NCBI GenBank assembly: GCA_001513425.1
Contig: LFTR01000062.1
Coordinates: forward strand, 179-60,585
Reading direction: 5' to 3'
DNA: 60,407 bases
Source: Clostridiales bacterium DTU024
GTDB taxonomy: Bacteria > Bacillota > Clostridia > Christensenellales > Aristaeellaceae
Of this stretch, positions 27,687 to 35,843 are shown in pieces (positions within the stretch are counted from its first letter, which is position 1; every line of letters starts with the position of its first letter). A program made the translations under genes and the position numbers. The notes under the pieces were generated by a model. It worked only from the letters and a program-made list of their open reading frames with translations. It ran no database searches and was not told the DNA's origin.

Positions 27687-27731
27687 GAACATGAAATAGC
27701 CGGCCTTGATTTGGCCGGCTATTTCATGTTC
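27687..27731. terminator. Bidirectional terminator hairpin between convergent units
   Basis: A perfect 19-bp inverted repeat (27687-27705 with 27713-27731) around a 7-nt loop TTGATTT. The centre is the GC-rich AGCCGGCC/GGCCGGCT; the outer arms are AT-rich (ATGAAAT/ATTTCAT), giving a U-rich 3' arm in both directions. It lies between the IPMDH-like gene and apbE. Confidence 0.8.
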
Positions 27732-27737
27732 GCGGTA

Positions 27738-28808
27738 TTAGTGAGGCGTCGCTCCGAATGCTTTGGAGTACTGCTGAAGATTTTCCGACATCATGACACT
27801 CATGTCATTGAGCACCCAAATAGCACCCACTCCTTCCAGGCCGGCGACAAAATCAGCTCCTTCTTCATAGGGCATAAGGAACAGCGCGGTGGACAAGAGA
27901 TCCGCCCACCCCGAATGCCTGGTCACGACCGTTATCGCGCGCATGTGTTCCGAAGGAAATAGCGTTTGAGGCGATATAATGTGGTGGTATCTTTTGCCGT
28001 TCACTGTAAAAAACCGTTGATAATCGCCGCTGGTCACGACCGACAGATCATGCAGGTAGAGTGTATCAAGCGATGACTGCTCCGTATTTCCCAGCATACT
28101 CTCCGGGTCCTGCACCGCGACGCCCCACGCGCTGCGGCCGTCCAGCGGGGCGTTGCCGGTACGTATATTGCCACCCGCGTTGATGATGAATGATGGCATG
28201 GCGCTCTCCAACATCCACTCTGCCACCATTTCTGCGGCATAGCCCTTTGCAACCGCGCCCAGATTGAGGGTGAGATTTGGATCCTTGATAAAAATGGTTT
28301 TCTCTTCTTCATTCAGCACGACGTTGTCTATTGCGGTGTGCCGAGCCGCTTCACGCAATGTTTCCATATCGGGCAAGGCAAACGTGGGGGGGATGCTTTC
28401 CGCTTCTTCCCTTGCGTCGTGCCAGATATCCAGCACACTTCCCATGGCGATGTTTACTGTTCCTGCAAGATCGGGCTGTTTTTGTATGCACCACAAAATC
28501 AGATCAAACAATGGCTCCGGTACTTCAACCGGTGAAAGGTGCGCTTCGCGGTTGACGACGTACAGATTGTTAACGCCCTCATAGGCATGATACTGGTCAT
28601 ACATTTTGTGATAGTAAGTGAACTTTTCCTGGGCTGCGGCAGCCACCTCATCAAAAATGTCTTTGTCGCGTGCATACCCAATGATCGTGATGACAGTATC
28701 AAAAGTGTTGAAAAAGCTATGTGAATACTTACTGTGGGTCGTTTCTCCAATCGCCAAAGGCGCGGACAGGTTCAGCAGGCAAACGAATAACGCGAGAGTT
28801 CTTTTCAT
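27738..28808 (-). CDS. apbE: FAD:protein FMN transferase ApbE
   Basis: A 356-residue exported flavin transferase that attaches FMN to Thr in RnfD/RnfG, NqrB/NqrC and other FMN_bind proteins. It has an N-terminal signal peptide (RTLALFVCLLNLSAPLA) and then the ApbE domain: SFFNTFDTVITIIGY, LNLGAVAKGYAAE, FIINAGGNIRTGN, VVTSGDYQRFF and HHIISPQTLFPS, the last carrying the conserved His and metal-binding region. Its targets are likely the FMN subunits of the Rnf complex encoded at the start of this window. It follows era on the minus strand by 10 bp, where recO is often found. Confidence 0.95.
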   Translation of the reverse strand: MKRTLALFVCLLNLSAPLAIGETTHSKYSHSFFNTFDTVITIIGYARDKDIFDEVAAAAQEKFTYYHKMYDQYHAYEGVNNLYVVNREAHLSPVEVPEPLFDLILWCIQKQPDLAGTVNIAMGSVLDIWHDAREEAESIPPTFALPDMETLREAARHTAIDNVVLNEEEKTIFIKDPNLTLNLGAVAKGYAAEMVAEWMLESAMPSFIINAGGNIRTGNAPLDGRSAWGVAVQDPESMLGNTEQSSLDTLYLHDLSVVTSGDYQRFFTVNGKRYHHIISPQTLFPSEHMRAITVVTRHSGWADLLSTALFLMPYEEGADFVAGLEGVGAIWVLNDMSVMMSENLQQYSKAFGATPH

Positions 28809-28818
28809 GATCGTCCTC

Positions 28819-29721
28819 TTATTGGCCCGTGTAGCCCAGAGTTCTAAGTTCGCTGGCAGAATCTCGCCAGCCCGGACGTACTTTCACCCATAGGTTGAGA
28901 TTGACATGCGTCCCCAGCAGGGTCTCGATCTCCACGCGCGCGGCGCTGCCGATCTTCTTGAGCATCTGCCCTTGCTTGCCGATAATGATGCGTTTATGCG
29001 AATCCTTTTCGCAGTACACATTGGCGTGGATCTCGGTGAAGCGCTCGTTTTCCTTTTTGATTTGGAGAATTTCGATACCGATCCCGTGTGGTACTTCTTC
29101 CATCAGGTACATCAGAGCCTTTTCGCGGATAAGCTCAGCGCAGATTAGCCTTTCGGGCTGATCGGTCATCATGTCATCGGGGAAATATTTCGGGCCTTCC
29201 GGCATCACCTTGACGAGTTCATCCATCAAAATCCCCATGCCGTCTCCTGTTCTGGCGCTGACGGGCAATATGGCGCGAAAAGCGTTCTTGGAAAAGCCGT
29301 CAATAATCTTCAGCAGTTCCTGCGGATGCACCAGATCGATTTTGTTCAAAAGCAGGAAACAAGGAATCTTGTCATTGACGTAGCCTTCAGCCACCAAATG
29401 ATCCGCCTGACGCACGTCCGTCGTATCAACCATAATACAAAGAGCGTCAATGCCCTGCATGGCATCTTCCACGGCGCTAAGCATATATTCGCCAAGGCGG
29501 GTTTTCGCCTTATGGATGCCAGGAGTGTCCAGTAATACCAACTGGGCATTTTCAGCGTTCACTACCCCCATGATGCGGCTGCGCGTGGTCTGTGGTTTGG
29601 GGGAAACGATGGCTACTTTCTCGCCCACCAGTGCGTTAAGCAAAGTGGACTTTCCTACGTTGGGCCGTCCGATGACGGCTACGAAACCGGAACGGAAGAC
29701 CGCCTTTTCATGTGTGCTCAT
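28819..29721 (-). CDS. era: GTPase Era
   Basis: An essential GTPase of 300 residues that binds the 3' end of 16S rRNA during 30S assembly. GTPase motifs: GRPNVGKSTLLNAL (G1), the switch region with TTRSRIMG, DTPGIHKAK (G3) and LNKIDLV (G4). The C-terminal KH domain has the VPHGIGIEILQI and IIIGKQGQMLKKIG segments. ATG at 29721 is chosen because AGGAGG (29733-29728 on the minus strand) is 6 bp upstream; the longer frame from 29817 would run into cdd. The start overlaps the ybeY-cdd stop as ATGA, so the two are translationally coupled. Confidence 0.96.
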   Translation of the reverse strand: MSTHEKAVFRSGFVAVIGRPNVGKSTLLNALVGEKVAIVSPKPQTTRSRIMGVVNAENAQLVLLDTPGIHKAKTRLGEYMLSAVEDAMQGIDALCIMVDTTDVRQADHLVAEGYVNDKIPCFLLLNKIDLVHPQELLKIIDGFSKNAFRAILPVSARTGDGMGILMDELVKVMPEGPKYFPDDMMTDQPERLICAELIREKALMYLMEEVPHGIGIEILQIKKENERFTEIHANVYCEKDSHKRIIIGKQGQMLKKIGSAARVEIETLLGTHVNLNLWVKVRPGWRDSASELRTLGYTGQ

Positions 29722-30632
29722 TGGTCGCCTCCTAAAAATCGCTGGATACCACCGGATGGAGAAAAATTGTGAGGCAGCAGCGTTTGGAGGGTAGACCCAT
29801 CGCTGCCGCCTTCCCATGTAACAAGCACACGCATGTCTTGGGCAAATTCACTCATCACCTGTCGACATGCGCCGCAGGGCCATGGCGGCGCTTTTTCGGA
29901 AGCAATTGCGATGGCCTCAAAATCAGTGTGGCCTTCGCTGACGGCCTTAAATATGGCGGTTCTTTCCGCGCAGTTGGTTAAGCCGTAGGAAGCATTCTCA
30001 ACATTGCATCCGGTATATACGCTGCCATCCGCTGTCATTACAGCGGCGCCTACTCTGAATTTGGAGTAGGGTACATACGCTTTCAACATAGCTTGCCTTG
30101 CGCGGTCCAATAATTCATTATCCGTCGTCCTTGCAGCACCCGCAGCAGACAGGGCCTTTTCTTCCAATTTACGCATCGCTTCCCTATCCTTTCCATTTAT
30201 GTGATCATAACCCATCAAGTGACAGACCCCGTGTACAAAGAGGTAAGACAATTCCCGAGAACAACTATGGTGGTATTCAATCGCTTGGGCTTGGGCACGC
30301 TCTAATGATATGAGGATATCGCCCAGAAAGCACGCGCCATACTCCGGTTCCCATTCGCGGAGCAATTTTGGCTTGGCATGGCGGGCAGTCTCCCCTTGCA
30401 CGTAGGAAATGGTGGGAAAACTCAGCACGTCCGTCACGGCGTCGATGCCGCGCGTGTCACGGTTGACAAGACGAATTTCACCGTCGGTGCAGATGCTCAA
30501 ACTGACATAGCATGGCAGAGGTACGTTTTCTGCTTCAAAGCAAGCGAGACAAGCGCGTTTGAGTACATCATTCATACCCTGTGGATGCGTGCTCCCATCG
30601 GATGAAAACAACACAACGGGGTTAGTTGGCAT
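29718..30632 (-). CDS. ybeY-cdd: YbeY endoribonuclease fused to cytidine deaminase
   Basis: One continuous 304-residue frame holding two enzymes. Residues 1 to about 165 are YbeY, the metal-dependent rRNA-processing endoribonuclease, with VTDVLSFP, CFLGDILIS and the zinc motif HGVCHLMGYDH (134-144). Residues from about 170 are cytidine deaminase, with AYVPYSKFRVGAAV, the NVENASYGLTNCAERTA motif (Cys221 ligand, Glu223 catalytic) and PCGACRQ (Cys253, Cys256). The linker is only a few residues. In B. subtilis the order is phoH, yqfF (pgpH), yqfG (ybeY), dgkA, cdd, era; here dgkA is absent and its neighbours are joined. ATG 30632 overlaps pgpH by 11 bp; an upstream frame to 30692 runs within pgpH. 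Confidence 0.9.
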   Translation of the reverse strand: MPTNPVVLFSSDGSTHPQGMNDVLKRACLACFEAENVPLPCYVSLSICTDGEIRLVNRDTRGIDAVTDVLSFPTISYVQGETARHAKPKLLREWEPEYGACFLGDILISLERAQAQAIEYHHSCSRELSYLFVHGVCHLMGYDHINGKDREAMRKLEEKALSAAGAARTTDNELLDRARQAMLKAYVPYSKFRVGAAVMTADGSVYTGCNVENASYGLTNCAERTAIFKAVSEGHTDFEAIAIASEKAPPWPCGACRQVMSEFAQDMRVLVTWEGGSDGSTLQTLLPHNFSPSGGIQRFLGGDQ

Positions 30633-32919
30633 CTCTGGCACCTTCTGTTTCGCCGCGGCTGAAAGGTTCTTGTGCCGGCGGCGGTCCGACATCGGAAGTC
30701 TTACCTGCTTCCGGGAAGAAATTTTTCCTCAGCGCATTAGTGGCACTCTTCACTGTGTTCTGCGTTACGATACGCGGGCGCTTTTTCATTTCCATAGTAT
30801 TCGGGTATTCAATGCGTTCATGGAATACGCCGCTTAACACCGTGGCGCACGCGTGCGCAATCTGGTTTAGTTCCTGTATGGTCAGCGGTGCGTTGTCCAG
30901 TTGACCGTCGTCCAGCTTTTGCTTAATTAGTTTTTCGATAAACGTATTGATCTCTGCCTGCGTGGGGTTGGATAGCGAGCGCACGGCTGCCTCGATGGTA
31001 TCGCACAGCATCACAATGGCGCCTTCCCGCGTGCGCGGTGGCGTGCCATCGTAGCGGTAGGCATCTTCGTCCACGGCGTCCTTATGGACACCGTTGACGG
31101 CCTTGGAGTAAAAATACATCACCAGCGAGTTGCCATGGTGTTCAGCGATGATAGACTGCACTTCGGGCGGCAATCGATACTGTTTTGCCATGGCAAGCCC
31201 GTCACGAATGTGCGCGGTGATGATGGTGGCAGACACCTGCGGGGCTGTCTCATCATGGATGTTCGAGGTGTTTATCTGATTCTCCCGAAAGTAAAGCGGA
31301 CGCTTGAGTTTTCCAATATCATGGTAATAACCGCCTACGCGTGCCAATAGTGGATTGGCACCGATGGCTTCCGCTGATGCTTCAGCCAAGTTGGCAATCA
31401 GGATACTGTGATGGTACGTTCCGGGCGCTTCCAATAGCAACCGGTGCAGCAGTGGCTGTGTCGGATTGCTCAAATCCAGGAGCCGGCTTTGGGTCGGAAG
31501 GTTAAAAGCAGATTCCAACAGCGGCTGCAGCGCCAAACAAATCAGGGTCGCAATCATGGCGCCGCCTGATGACATGGCCGCGTTAGTCAAAATGGTGTTC
31601 AGACCGCTGGAGATCATCATACCAATGCCCAGAATAATGAAGTAGCCGGCTGCGCCCGCTGCGACACCCGCGCCCAGGATGCGGCCGCGCTGGACGGCAT
31701 GTCTCAGCATCAGGGCGGCAAGGCTGCCCGAAACGATGGAAGTAACGGTGAAATAGGCAATATCATTGGCGGTGTTTTGCCCCCCAATAGCGAGGATCAT
31801 AGAAATCATCACAGACAGGGCAACATTGGTAATAAGCGCAGGAACATGCCCAAGAGTAACCGTCAAGAGAAGCGCTGCCAGAATCGTGGGAGCGATGTAA
31901 GGCAAGTGTATCGTTTTGGCGATAATGCACAGCAGCATGGTGATGTTCATCACAAGGTAAATGATGAACAGCCGTTTGATGTCAAATAGGACATCTCTGC
32001 ATAACACCCAAAGCATGGTGGTAAACAGAAGAAGCACCACAAGCACGATCATCAAAGCGCCAAAGTACGTGTTGTAGTCCGTTCTGTTGCTGCTGAGCAT
32101 TCCCAGACTGTTCAGCATCTGTATCTGGTTATCCGTGATACGGCCTTCGCCTCGCACGACGATGTTTTGCCCTTGCTTATACATCACGGGGTCGATGTCG
32201 GCCATGGCGGCGCGCTTGGCCTCTTCCGTTGCGTCCTGATCGATTATCATATTGGGCCTGACCACAGCGCGAAGAACAGGTGCTGCCACGTTTTGCAGCA
32301 AGTTGACATCGGTTCGGTAACCGATGATCTGCATGATACTGTTGATGGCAGTTGATTCCTGTCCCTGGGTGACATTAGCCTGCATGGTGTTCTTGACCGT
32401 ATCATACAGCGCGACAAACAGACTGTCTGTCTCTTCCGACGTTGCGCTCAGCAGCGTTTGCAGCTGATAATCCCGCATTTCGACCGATTCAAGCATGGAG
32501 GCAGCATAGTCCAGTTCCTCTTGGGGATAGAGTTTGTCCAGCGCATAGTCATCCAGCGTTTTGGCATACTGAATAACGGCGTCCAGTTCTGATTTTACTG
32601 CATCCAAGTTTGCCAGCACCCGTTCGGTGACGCCCTCCTGATACTTATAGGTAGGCGTGACAGCGTTGGCCGCCGCACGCCTGTTTTTTTCGGTCGTTAC
32701 TTCGTCGACAACATCTTTGCTGGCAGCAATGGTTTGCGTCGGCACCATACCTACGCTTAAATCGTAGCGAAGAGGTGTGATAGCAGCCATGAACATGCCA
32801 AGCAGCATGAGTGAACCTAACAAAATGATGAGCGATAACAGGAAGCGTTTTGAGTGGATGAAATCACGCACAGCAGCGAAAGACCGTTGATTGGTTCGCG
32901 TCTCCGGGATAATAAACAT
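30622..32919 (-). CDS. pgpH: Cyclic-di-AMP phosphodiesterase PgpH (7TMR-HD)
   Basis: A 765-residue membrane protein that hydrolyses c-di-AMP to pApA. After one N-terminal helix (FLLSLIILLGSLMLLGMF) comes a large extracellular 7TMR-HDED domain (about 60-270), then about seven helices, then a cytoplasmic HD domain. The HD motif reads HHSILIANLAEASAE...RVGGYYHDIGKLKRP (from about residue 503), with downstream ITAHIRDGLAMAKQYRLP and IIAEHHGNSLVMYFY supplying more metal ligands. The C-terminal ~60 residues are a polar extension. Together with CdaA at 39 kb it gives both synthesis and breakdown of c-di-AMP in the window. Confidence 0.94.
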   Translation of the reverse strand: MFIIPETRTNQRSFAAVRDFIHSKRFLLSLIILLGSLMLLGMFMAAITPLRYDLSVGMVPTQTIAASKDVVDEVTTEKNRRAAANAVTPTYKYQEGVTERVLANLDAVKSELDAVIQYAKTLDDYALDKLYPQEELDYAASMLESVEMRDYQLQTLLSATSEETDSLFVALYDTVKNTMQANVTQGQESTAINSIMQIIGYRTDVNLLQNVAAPVLRAVVRPNMIIDQDATEEAKRAAMADIDPVMYKQGQNIVVRGEGRITDNQIQMLNSLGMLSSNRTDYNTYFGALMIVLVVLLLFTTMLWVLCRDVLFDIKRLFIIYLVMNITMLLCIIAKTIHLPYIAPTILAALLLTVTLGHVPALITNVALSVMISMILAIGGQNTANDIAYFTVTSIVSGSLAALMLRHAVQRGRILGAGVAAGAAGYFIILGIGMMISSGLNTILTNAAMSSGGAMIATLICLALQPLLESAFNLPTQSRLLDLSNPTQPLLHRLLLEAPGTYHHSILIANLAEASAEAIGANPLLARVGGYYHDIGKLKRPLYFRENQINTSNIHDETAPQVSATIITAHIRDGLAMAKQYRLPPEVQSIIAEHHGNSLVMYFYSKAVNGVHKDAVDEDAYRYDGTPPRTREGAIVMLCDTIEAAVRSLSNPTQAEINTFIEKLIKQKLDDGQLDNAPLTIQELNQIAHACATVLSGVFHERIEYPNTMEMKKRPRIVTQNTVKSATNALRKNFFPEAGKTSDVGPPPAQEPFSRGETEGARDAN

Positions 32920-32930
32920 GTATACCTCAG

Positions 32931-33872
32931 TTACAGCGTGCGATTCTCATAGGCTTGAACGATAATCTGTACCATATCGTTTCGCACCACGTCGCGCTGC
33001 GTCAGATTGACGATCTTGATGTCCTCAATGTCTTTCAGAACATCAATCGCGTCAATCAATCCGGACCTGCGCGTTGTGGGCAGGTCAATTTGGGTCAGAT
33101 CACCCGCCGCAACGCAGCGGGAGTTCTTGCCGATTCTGGTCAAGAACATCTTCATTTGCTCAGGTGTGGTGTTTTGCGCTTCATCCAGAATAATGAACGC
33201 GTCGTTCAGTGTTCTGCCGCGCATGAAAGCAAGGGGAGCGACTTCGATCATGCCCCTTTCCAGTAAGCGCTGATAACCCTCCGGCCCAATCATCTCAAAC
33301 AGCGAATCGTAGAGAGGGCGCAGATACGGATCCACTTTCTGCGACATGTCGCCGGGCAAAAAGCCCAACTTTTCGCCGGCTTCAACAGCGGGTCGCGTCA
33401 GGATGAGGCGGTCGACTTCTTTATTCTTTAGGGCGTTGACAGCCAACGCAACGGCCAGGAACGTCTTGCCGGTACCGGCGGGGCCGACGGCCAACGTTAA
33501 TTGATGATTACGGATGGCGTCGGTGTACTCGCGCTGGCCGGGCGTCTTGTTGACAATGCGCCGGCCCTTGTAGGTGAAGGCAACTGTATCGCCGCCCAGG
33601 CTGTCTATGACGGAAATTTCGCCCTTGGCGGCCAAGTTGATGAAATACTGTACCGTGCTTGGGTCGATTTGTTCGCCCTTTTCATAAGACGTCAGCAGCA
33701 GGGATATAACGTCATTGGCCATAGTGCATTTCAGTTCGTCACCCACGACATGTAACTGGTTGTCGCGCAAAAATATGTTAACTGACAGTGATTCTTCGAT
33801 AATGCGCACGTTTCGGTCGTTAAGTCCAAACAGCGCCATATACTGTTCCATTGTGTCTACCGTTCTTGTCAA
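32931..33872 (-). CDS. phoH: PhoH-family P-loop ATPase
   Basis: An ATPase of about 313 residues, ubiquitous beside ybeY and implicated in RNA metabolism. Walker A is GPAGTGKTFLAVALA; Walker B is AFIILDEAQNTTPEQMKMFL; the conserved TRPAVEAGEKLGFLPGD and GDLTQIDLP segments are present. The N-terminal ~100 residues include the family MALFGLNDRNVRIIEE region. The start is uncertain: AAGGAG at 33890-33885 precedes TTG codons at 33881 and 33872, while ATG 33851 has no good ribosome site. It is first in the minus-strand phoH-pgpH-ybeY/cdd-era-apbE unit. Confidence 0.94.
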   Translation of the reverse strand: MTRTVDTMEQYMALFGLNDRNVRIIEESLSVNIFLRDNQLHVVGDELKCTMANDVISLLLTSYEKGEQIDPSTVQYFINLAAKGEISVIDSLGGDTVAFTYKGRRIVNKTPGQREYTDAIRNHQLTLAVGPAGTGKTFLAVALAVNALKNKEVDRLILTRPAVEAGEKLGFLPGDMSQKVDPYLRPLYDSLFEMIGPEGYQRLLERGMIEVAPLAFMRGRTLNDAFIILDEAQNTTPEQMKMFLTRIGKNSRCVAAGDLTQIDLPTTRRSGLIDAIDVLKDIEDIKIVNLTQRDVVRNDMVQIIVQAYENRTL

Positions 33873-33935
33873 AGAATGCAACAACTCCTTAATGGAAATT
33901 GGGTGCGTGCATATACAACAACCCACGCTAATCAT

Positions 33936-33964
33936 ACTATAAAATGATTCATGAATCAATGCAA
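33936..33964 (-). promoter_or_regulatory. Promoter of phoH unit with palindrome in spacer
   Basis: On the minus strand TTGCAT (33964-33959), 17-bp spacer, TATAGT (33941-33936). The spacer contains the perfect 14-bp palindrome TGATTCATGAATCA (33945-33958), placed where a dimeric repressor would block RNA polymerase. Confidence 0.6.
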
Positions 33965-33993
33965 TTGAGAATCGGATCCGGCTATGCTATACT
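33965..33993 (+). promoter_or_regulatory. Extended -10 promoter of glycosyltransferase gene
   Basis: TTGAGA (33965-33970), 17-bp spacer, TATACT (33988-33993) with TGC before the -10. It abuts the divergent phoH -35 element head to head. Confidence 0.65.
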
Positions 33994-34020
33994 GTGCGCA
34001 CATCTGAAAGGAGATTCCGA

Positions 34021-34818
34021 TTGCATCCGAGCGTCAGTATCATTATTCCCGTTTATAATGCGCAGGCGTTTATTAATCGTTGCCTGCAGGCTGTATGCGG
34101 TCAGACCTTTAGTGATATTGAGGTTATTCTCGTTAACGATGGCAGCCGTGACGATACTCTGGCCATATGCGAAAAGTGGGCTCAGAGTGATTGGCGCGTA
34201 CGCGTGATCAGCCAGGAAAACGGCGGGCCCGGATGTGCGCGCAATGCGGCTCTCAACACGGCGCGCGGAGACTACATCCAATTTGTCGATGCGGATGACA
34301 TTGTCCTAAGCCATGCAACGGAAGATCTCTTTGCTGCCGCCGATGGCAGTGACCTTGTGATTGCGCGCTTCATTCTATGTATGCGCAATATGGAAAAGGA
34401 AAGGGGGCTGGTTCGGGAAACCACCATGTGCAGCCGAGCTGATTTTCTGGAGAAGCTCATGACCTATCCGGGAAGCTTCTATTACAGTGCGTTGTGGAAT
34501 AAACTATACAAGCGCTCTATCATCGTGGAGAACGGGCTTCGTTTCAGTGAGACCTTGCCTTGGGGTGAGGATTTTACGTTTAACATGGACTATTATCGTT
34601 ATGTTAGCAGCGTTCATTACCTGCAAAAACCCGTGTACAAGTATTACTGGACAACATCGGGGCAAACATGGAGGACGCTGTTTGGATTGCCGCGAAACAT
34701 CCGTATCAAATGGTCTATGTATCAACGATTTAAGCGAATATACACTTGTGAAGGAACTTATCGACAAAACCGGTTCACTATTGATCGGTATCTCTTTAAC
34801 GTGACCCTTTTTGACTGA
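34021..34818 (+). CDS. Family 2 glycosyltransferase
   Basis: A 265-residue GT-A fold enzyme with the classic N-terminus SVSIIIPVYNAQAFINRCL, VILVNDGSRDDTLAICEKW, NGGPGCARNAAL and the metal-binding FVDADD (the DxD motif). The later WNKLYKRSIIVENGLRF and WGEDFTFNMDYY segments are typical of bacterial surface-glycan transferases. TTG 34021 is chosen because AAAGGAGA at 34007-34014 is 6 bp upstream and the domain begins at once. It is at the short end for the family and has no membrane helix. It stands alone, between its own promoter and the rplM promoter, so its acceptor is unknown. Confidence 0.88.
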   Translation: MHPSVSIIIPVYNAQAFINRCLQAVCGQTFSDIEVILVNDGSRDDTLAICEKWAQSDWRVRVISQENGGPGCARNAALNTARGDYIQFVDADDIVLSHATEDLFAAADGSDLVIARFILCMRNMEKERGLVRETTMCSRADFLEKLMTYPGSFYYSALWNKLYKRSIIVENGLRFSETLPWGEDFTFNMDYYRYVSSVHYLQKPVYKYYWTTSGQTWRTLFGLPRNIRIKWSMYQRFKRIYTCEGTYRQNRFTIDRYLFNVTLFD

Positions 34819-34824
34819 AATGAC

Positions 34825-34853
34825 TTGACAAACTTTGCGATAATTAGTATGAT
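34825..34853 (+). promoter_or_regulatory. Strong promoter of rplM-rpsI
   Basis: Perfect TTGACA (34825-34830), 17-bp spacer, TATGAT (34848-34853), beginning 6 bp after the glycosyltransferase stop. It gives a predicted leader of about 100 nt before rplM. Confidence 0.8.
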
Positions 34854-34859
34854 ATTCGT

Positions 34860-34956
34860 TGCATCAATGCACTTCGCTAGCCCCGGGTGACATTGGCTTA
34901 AAGCGGAAGCATGCGACCATCATGTGCCCGCATTCATTTTTTCGTCGTAGGAGGAA
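34860..34956 (+). ncRNA. Probable L13 ribosomal-protein leader (5' UTR autoregulatory RNA)
   Basis: The leader between the promoter and rplM can fold into two stems. TTCGCT pairs with AGCGGAA (one bulged G), enclosing an inner AGCC/GGCT helix around CCGGGTGACATT. Then ATGCG near 34912 pairs with CGCAT near 34930, followed by a T-rich stretch and the ribosome site. Position and shape fit the Firmicute L13 leader, which is thought to let L13 repress its own mRNA. The family name comes from context and remembered features, not a covariance-model hit. Confidence 0.55.
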
Positions 34957-34960
34957 ACCC

Positions 34961-35395
34961 ATGAATACCTATATGGCAAATGCGCAGAACGTAGTGCGCA
35001 AGTGGTATGTCGTTGATGCAGACGGCATGGTTCTTGGCCGTCTTGCCAGCAATGTAGCCAATATTTTGCGCGGCAAGCACAAACCAACGTATACACCCCA
35101 TGTTGACACGGGTGACTTTGTCATCATCGTCAACGCGGATAAAGTCGTTCTGACCGGTAAAAAGCTGGACCAGAAGATCTATTATCATCATTCCGGTTAT
35201 CCCGGTGGGCTCAAAGAAACCAAGTATCGCAAATTGATGGATGAAAAACCTGAGTTTGCGGTGCAGCACGCGGTAGTCGGTATGCTGCCCAAAGGCCCGT
35301 TGGGGCGCGCGATGGCGAAGAAGTTGCACATCTGTCGCGGCGCGGAACACGGGCACGAAGCACAGCAGCCCGAAGTGCTCACATTCGGCAAGTAA
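34961..35395 (+). CDS. rplM: 50S ribosomal protein L13
   Basis: A 144-residue large-subunit assembly protein. The sequence is canonical: [69 protein letters not shown] and a C-terminal [14 protein letters not shown] 34961 follows TAGGAGGA by about 7 bp; an apparent upstream frame from 34859 lies in the leader and is not coding. The stop precedes rpsI by 20 bp with GGAAGGAG between them. Confidence 0.98.
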   Translation: MNTYMANAQNVVRKWYVVDADGMVLGRLASNVANILRGKHKPTYTPHVDTGDFVIIVNADKVVLTGKKLDQKIYYHHSGYPGGLKETKYRKLMDEKPEFAVQHAVVGMLPKGPLGRAMAKKLHICRGAEHGHEAQQPEVLTFGK

Positions 35396-35415
35396 GCGGA
35401 AGGAGATAATTAAGA

Positions 35416-35802
35416 ATGCAACCTGATTTTAACGCAGTAGGCCGCCGGAAGACCGCCGTCGCACGTGTGCGATTGGTACCGGGCAACGGCAATATCATCA
35501 TCAACAAGCGCGAGATCGACAATTATTTCGGCCTTGAAACCCTCAAAATGACCGTTCGTCAGCCGCTGGAACTGACACGTGTCACGGGTTTTGATGTTTT
35601 GGTCAACGTAAACGGCGGTGGCCTCGCAGGACAGTCCGGCGCGATCCGACACGGCATCAGCCGTGCGCTCATCAAGGCGAACCCTGAATTGCGTGCTTCC
35701 TTGAAGAAGGCGGGCTTTCTGACCCGTGATCCCCGTATGGTGGAACGTAAGAAGTACGGCCTCAAAGGTGCGCGCCGCGCTCCACAGTTTTCAAAGCGCT
35801 AA
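35416..35802 (+). CDS. rpsI: 30S ribosomal protein S9
   Basis: A 128-residue small-subunit protein whose C-terminal tail reaches the P-site tRNA. Canonical features: [35 protein letters not shown], and the C-terminus [18 protein letters not shown], which ends in the conserved Lys-Arg. It is co-transcribed with rplM and followed by a strong terminator 14 bp after its stop. Confidence 0.98.
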   Translation: MQPDFNAVGRRKTAVARVRLVPGNGNIIINKREIDNYFGLETLKMTVRQPLELTRVTGFDVLVNVNGGGLAGQSGAIRHGISRALIKANPELRASLKKAGFLTRDPRMVERKKYGLKGARRAPQFSKR

Positions 35803-35816
35803 AACACATATTCTTC

Positions 35817-35843
35817 AGCAGGGCGGTTGCCCTGCTTTTTTTT
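35817..35843 (+). terminator. Intrinsic terminator of rplM-rpsI
   Basis: Perfect 8-bp GC-rich stem AGCAGGGC/GCCCTGCT with a GGTT loop, then eight T residues (35836-35843). It is the strongest terminator in the window. Confidence 0.92.
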
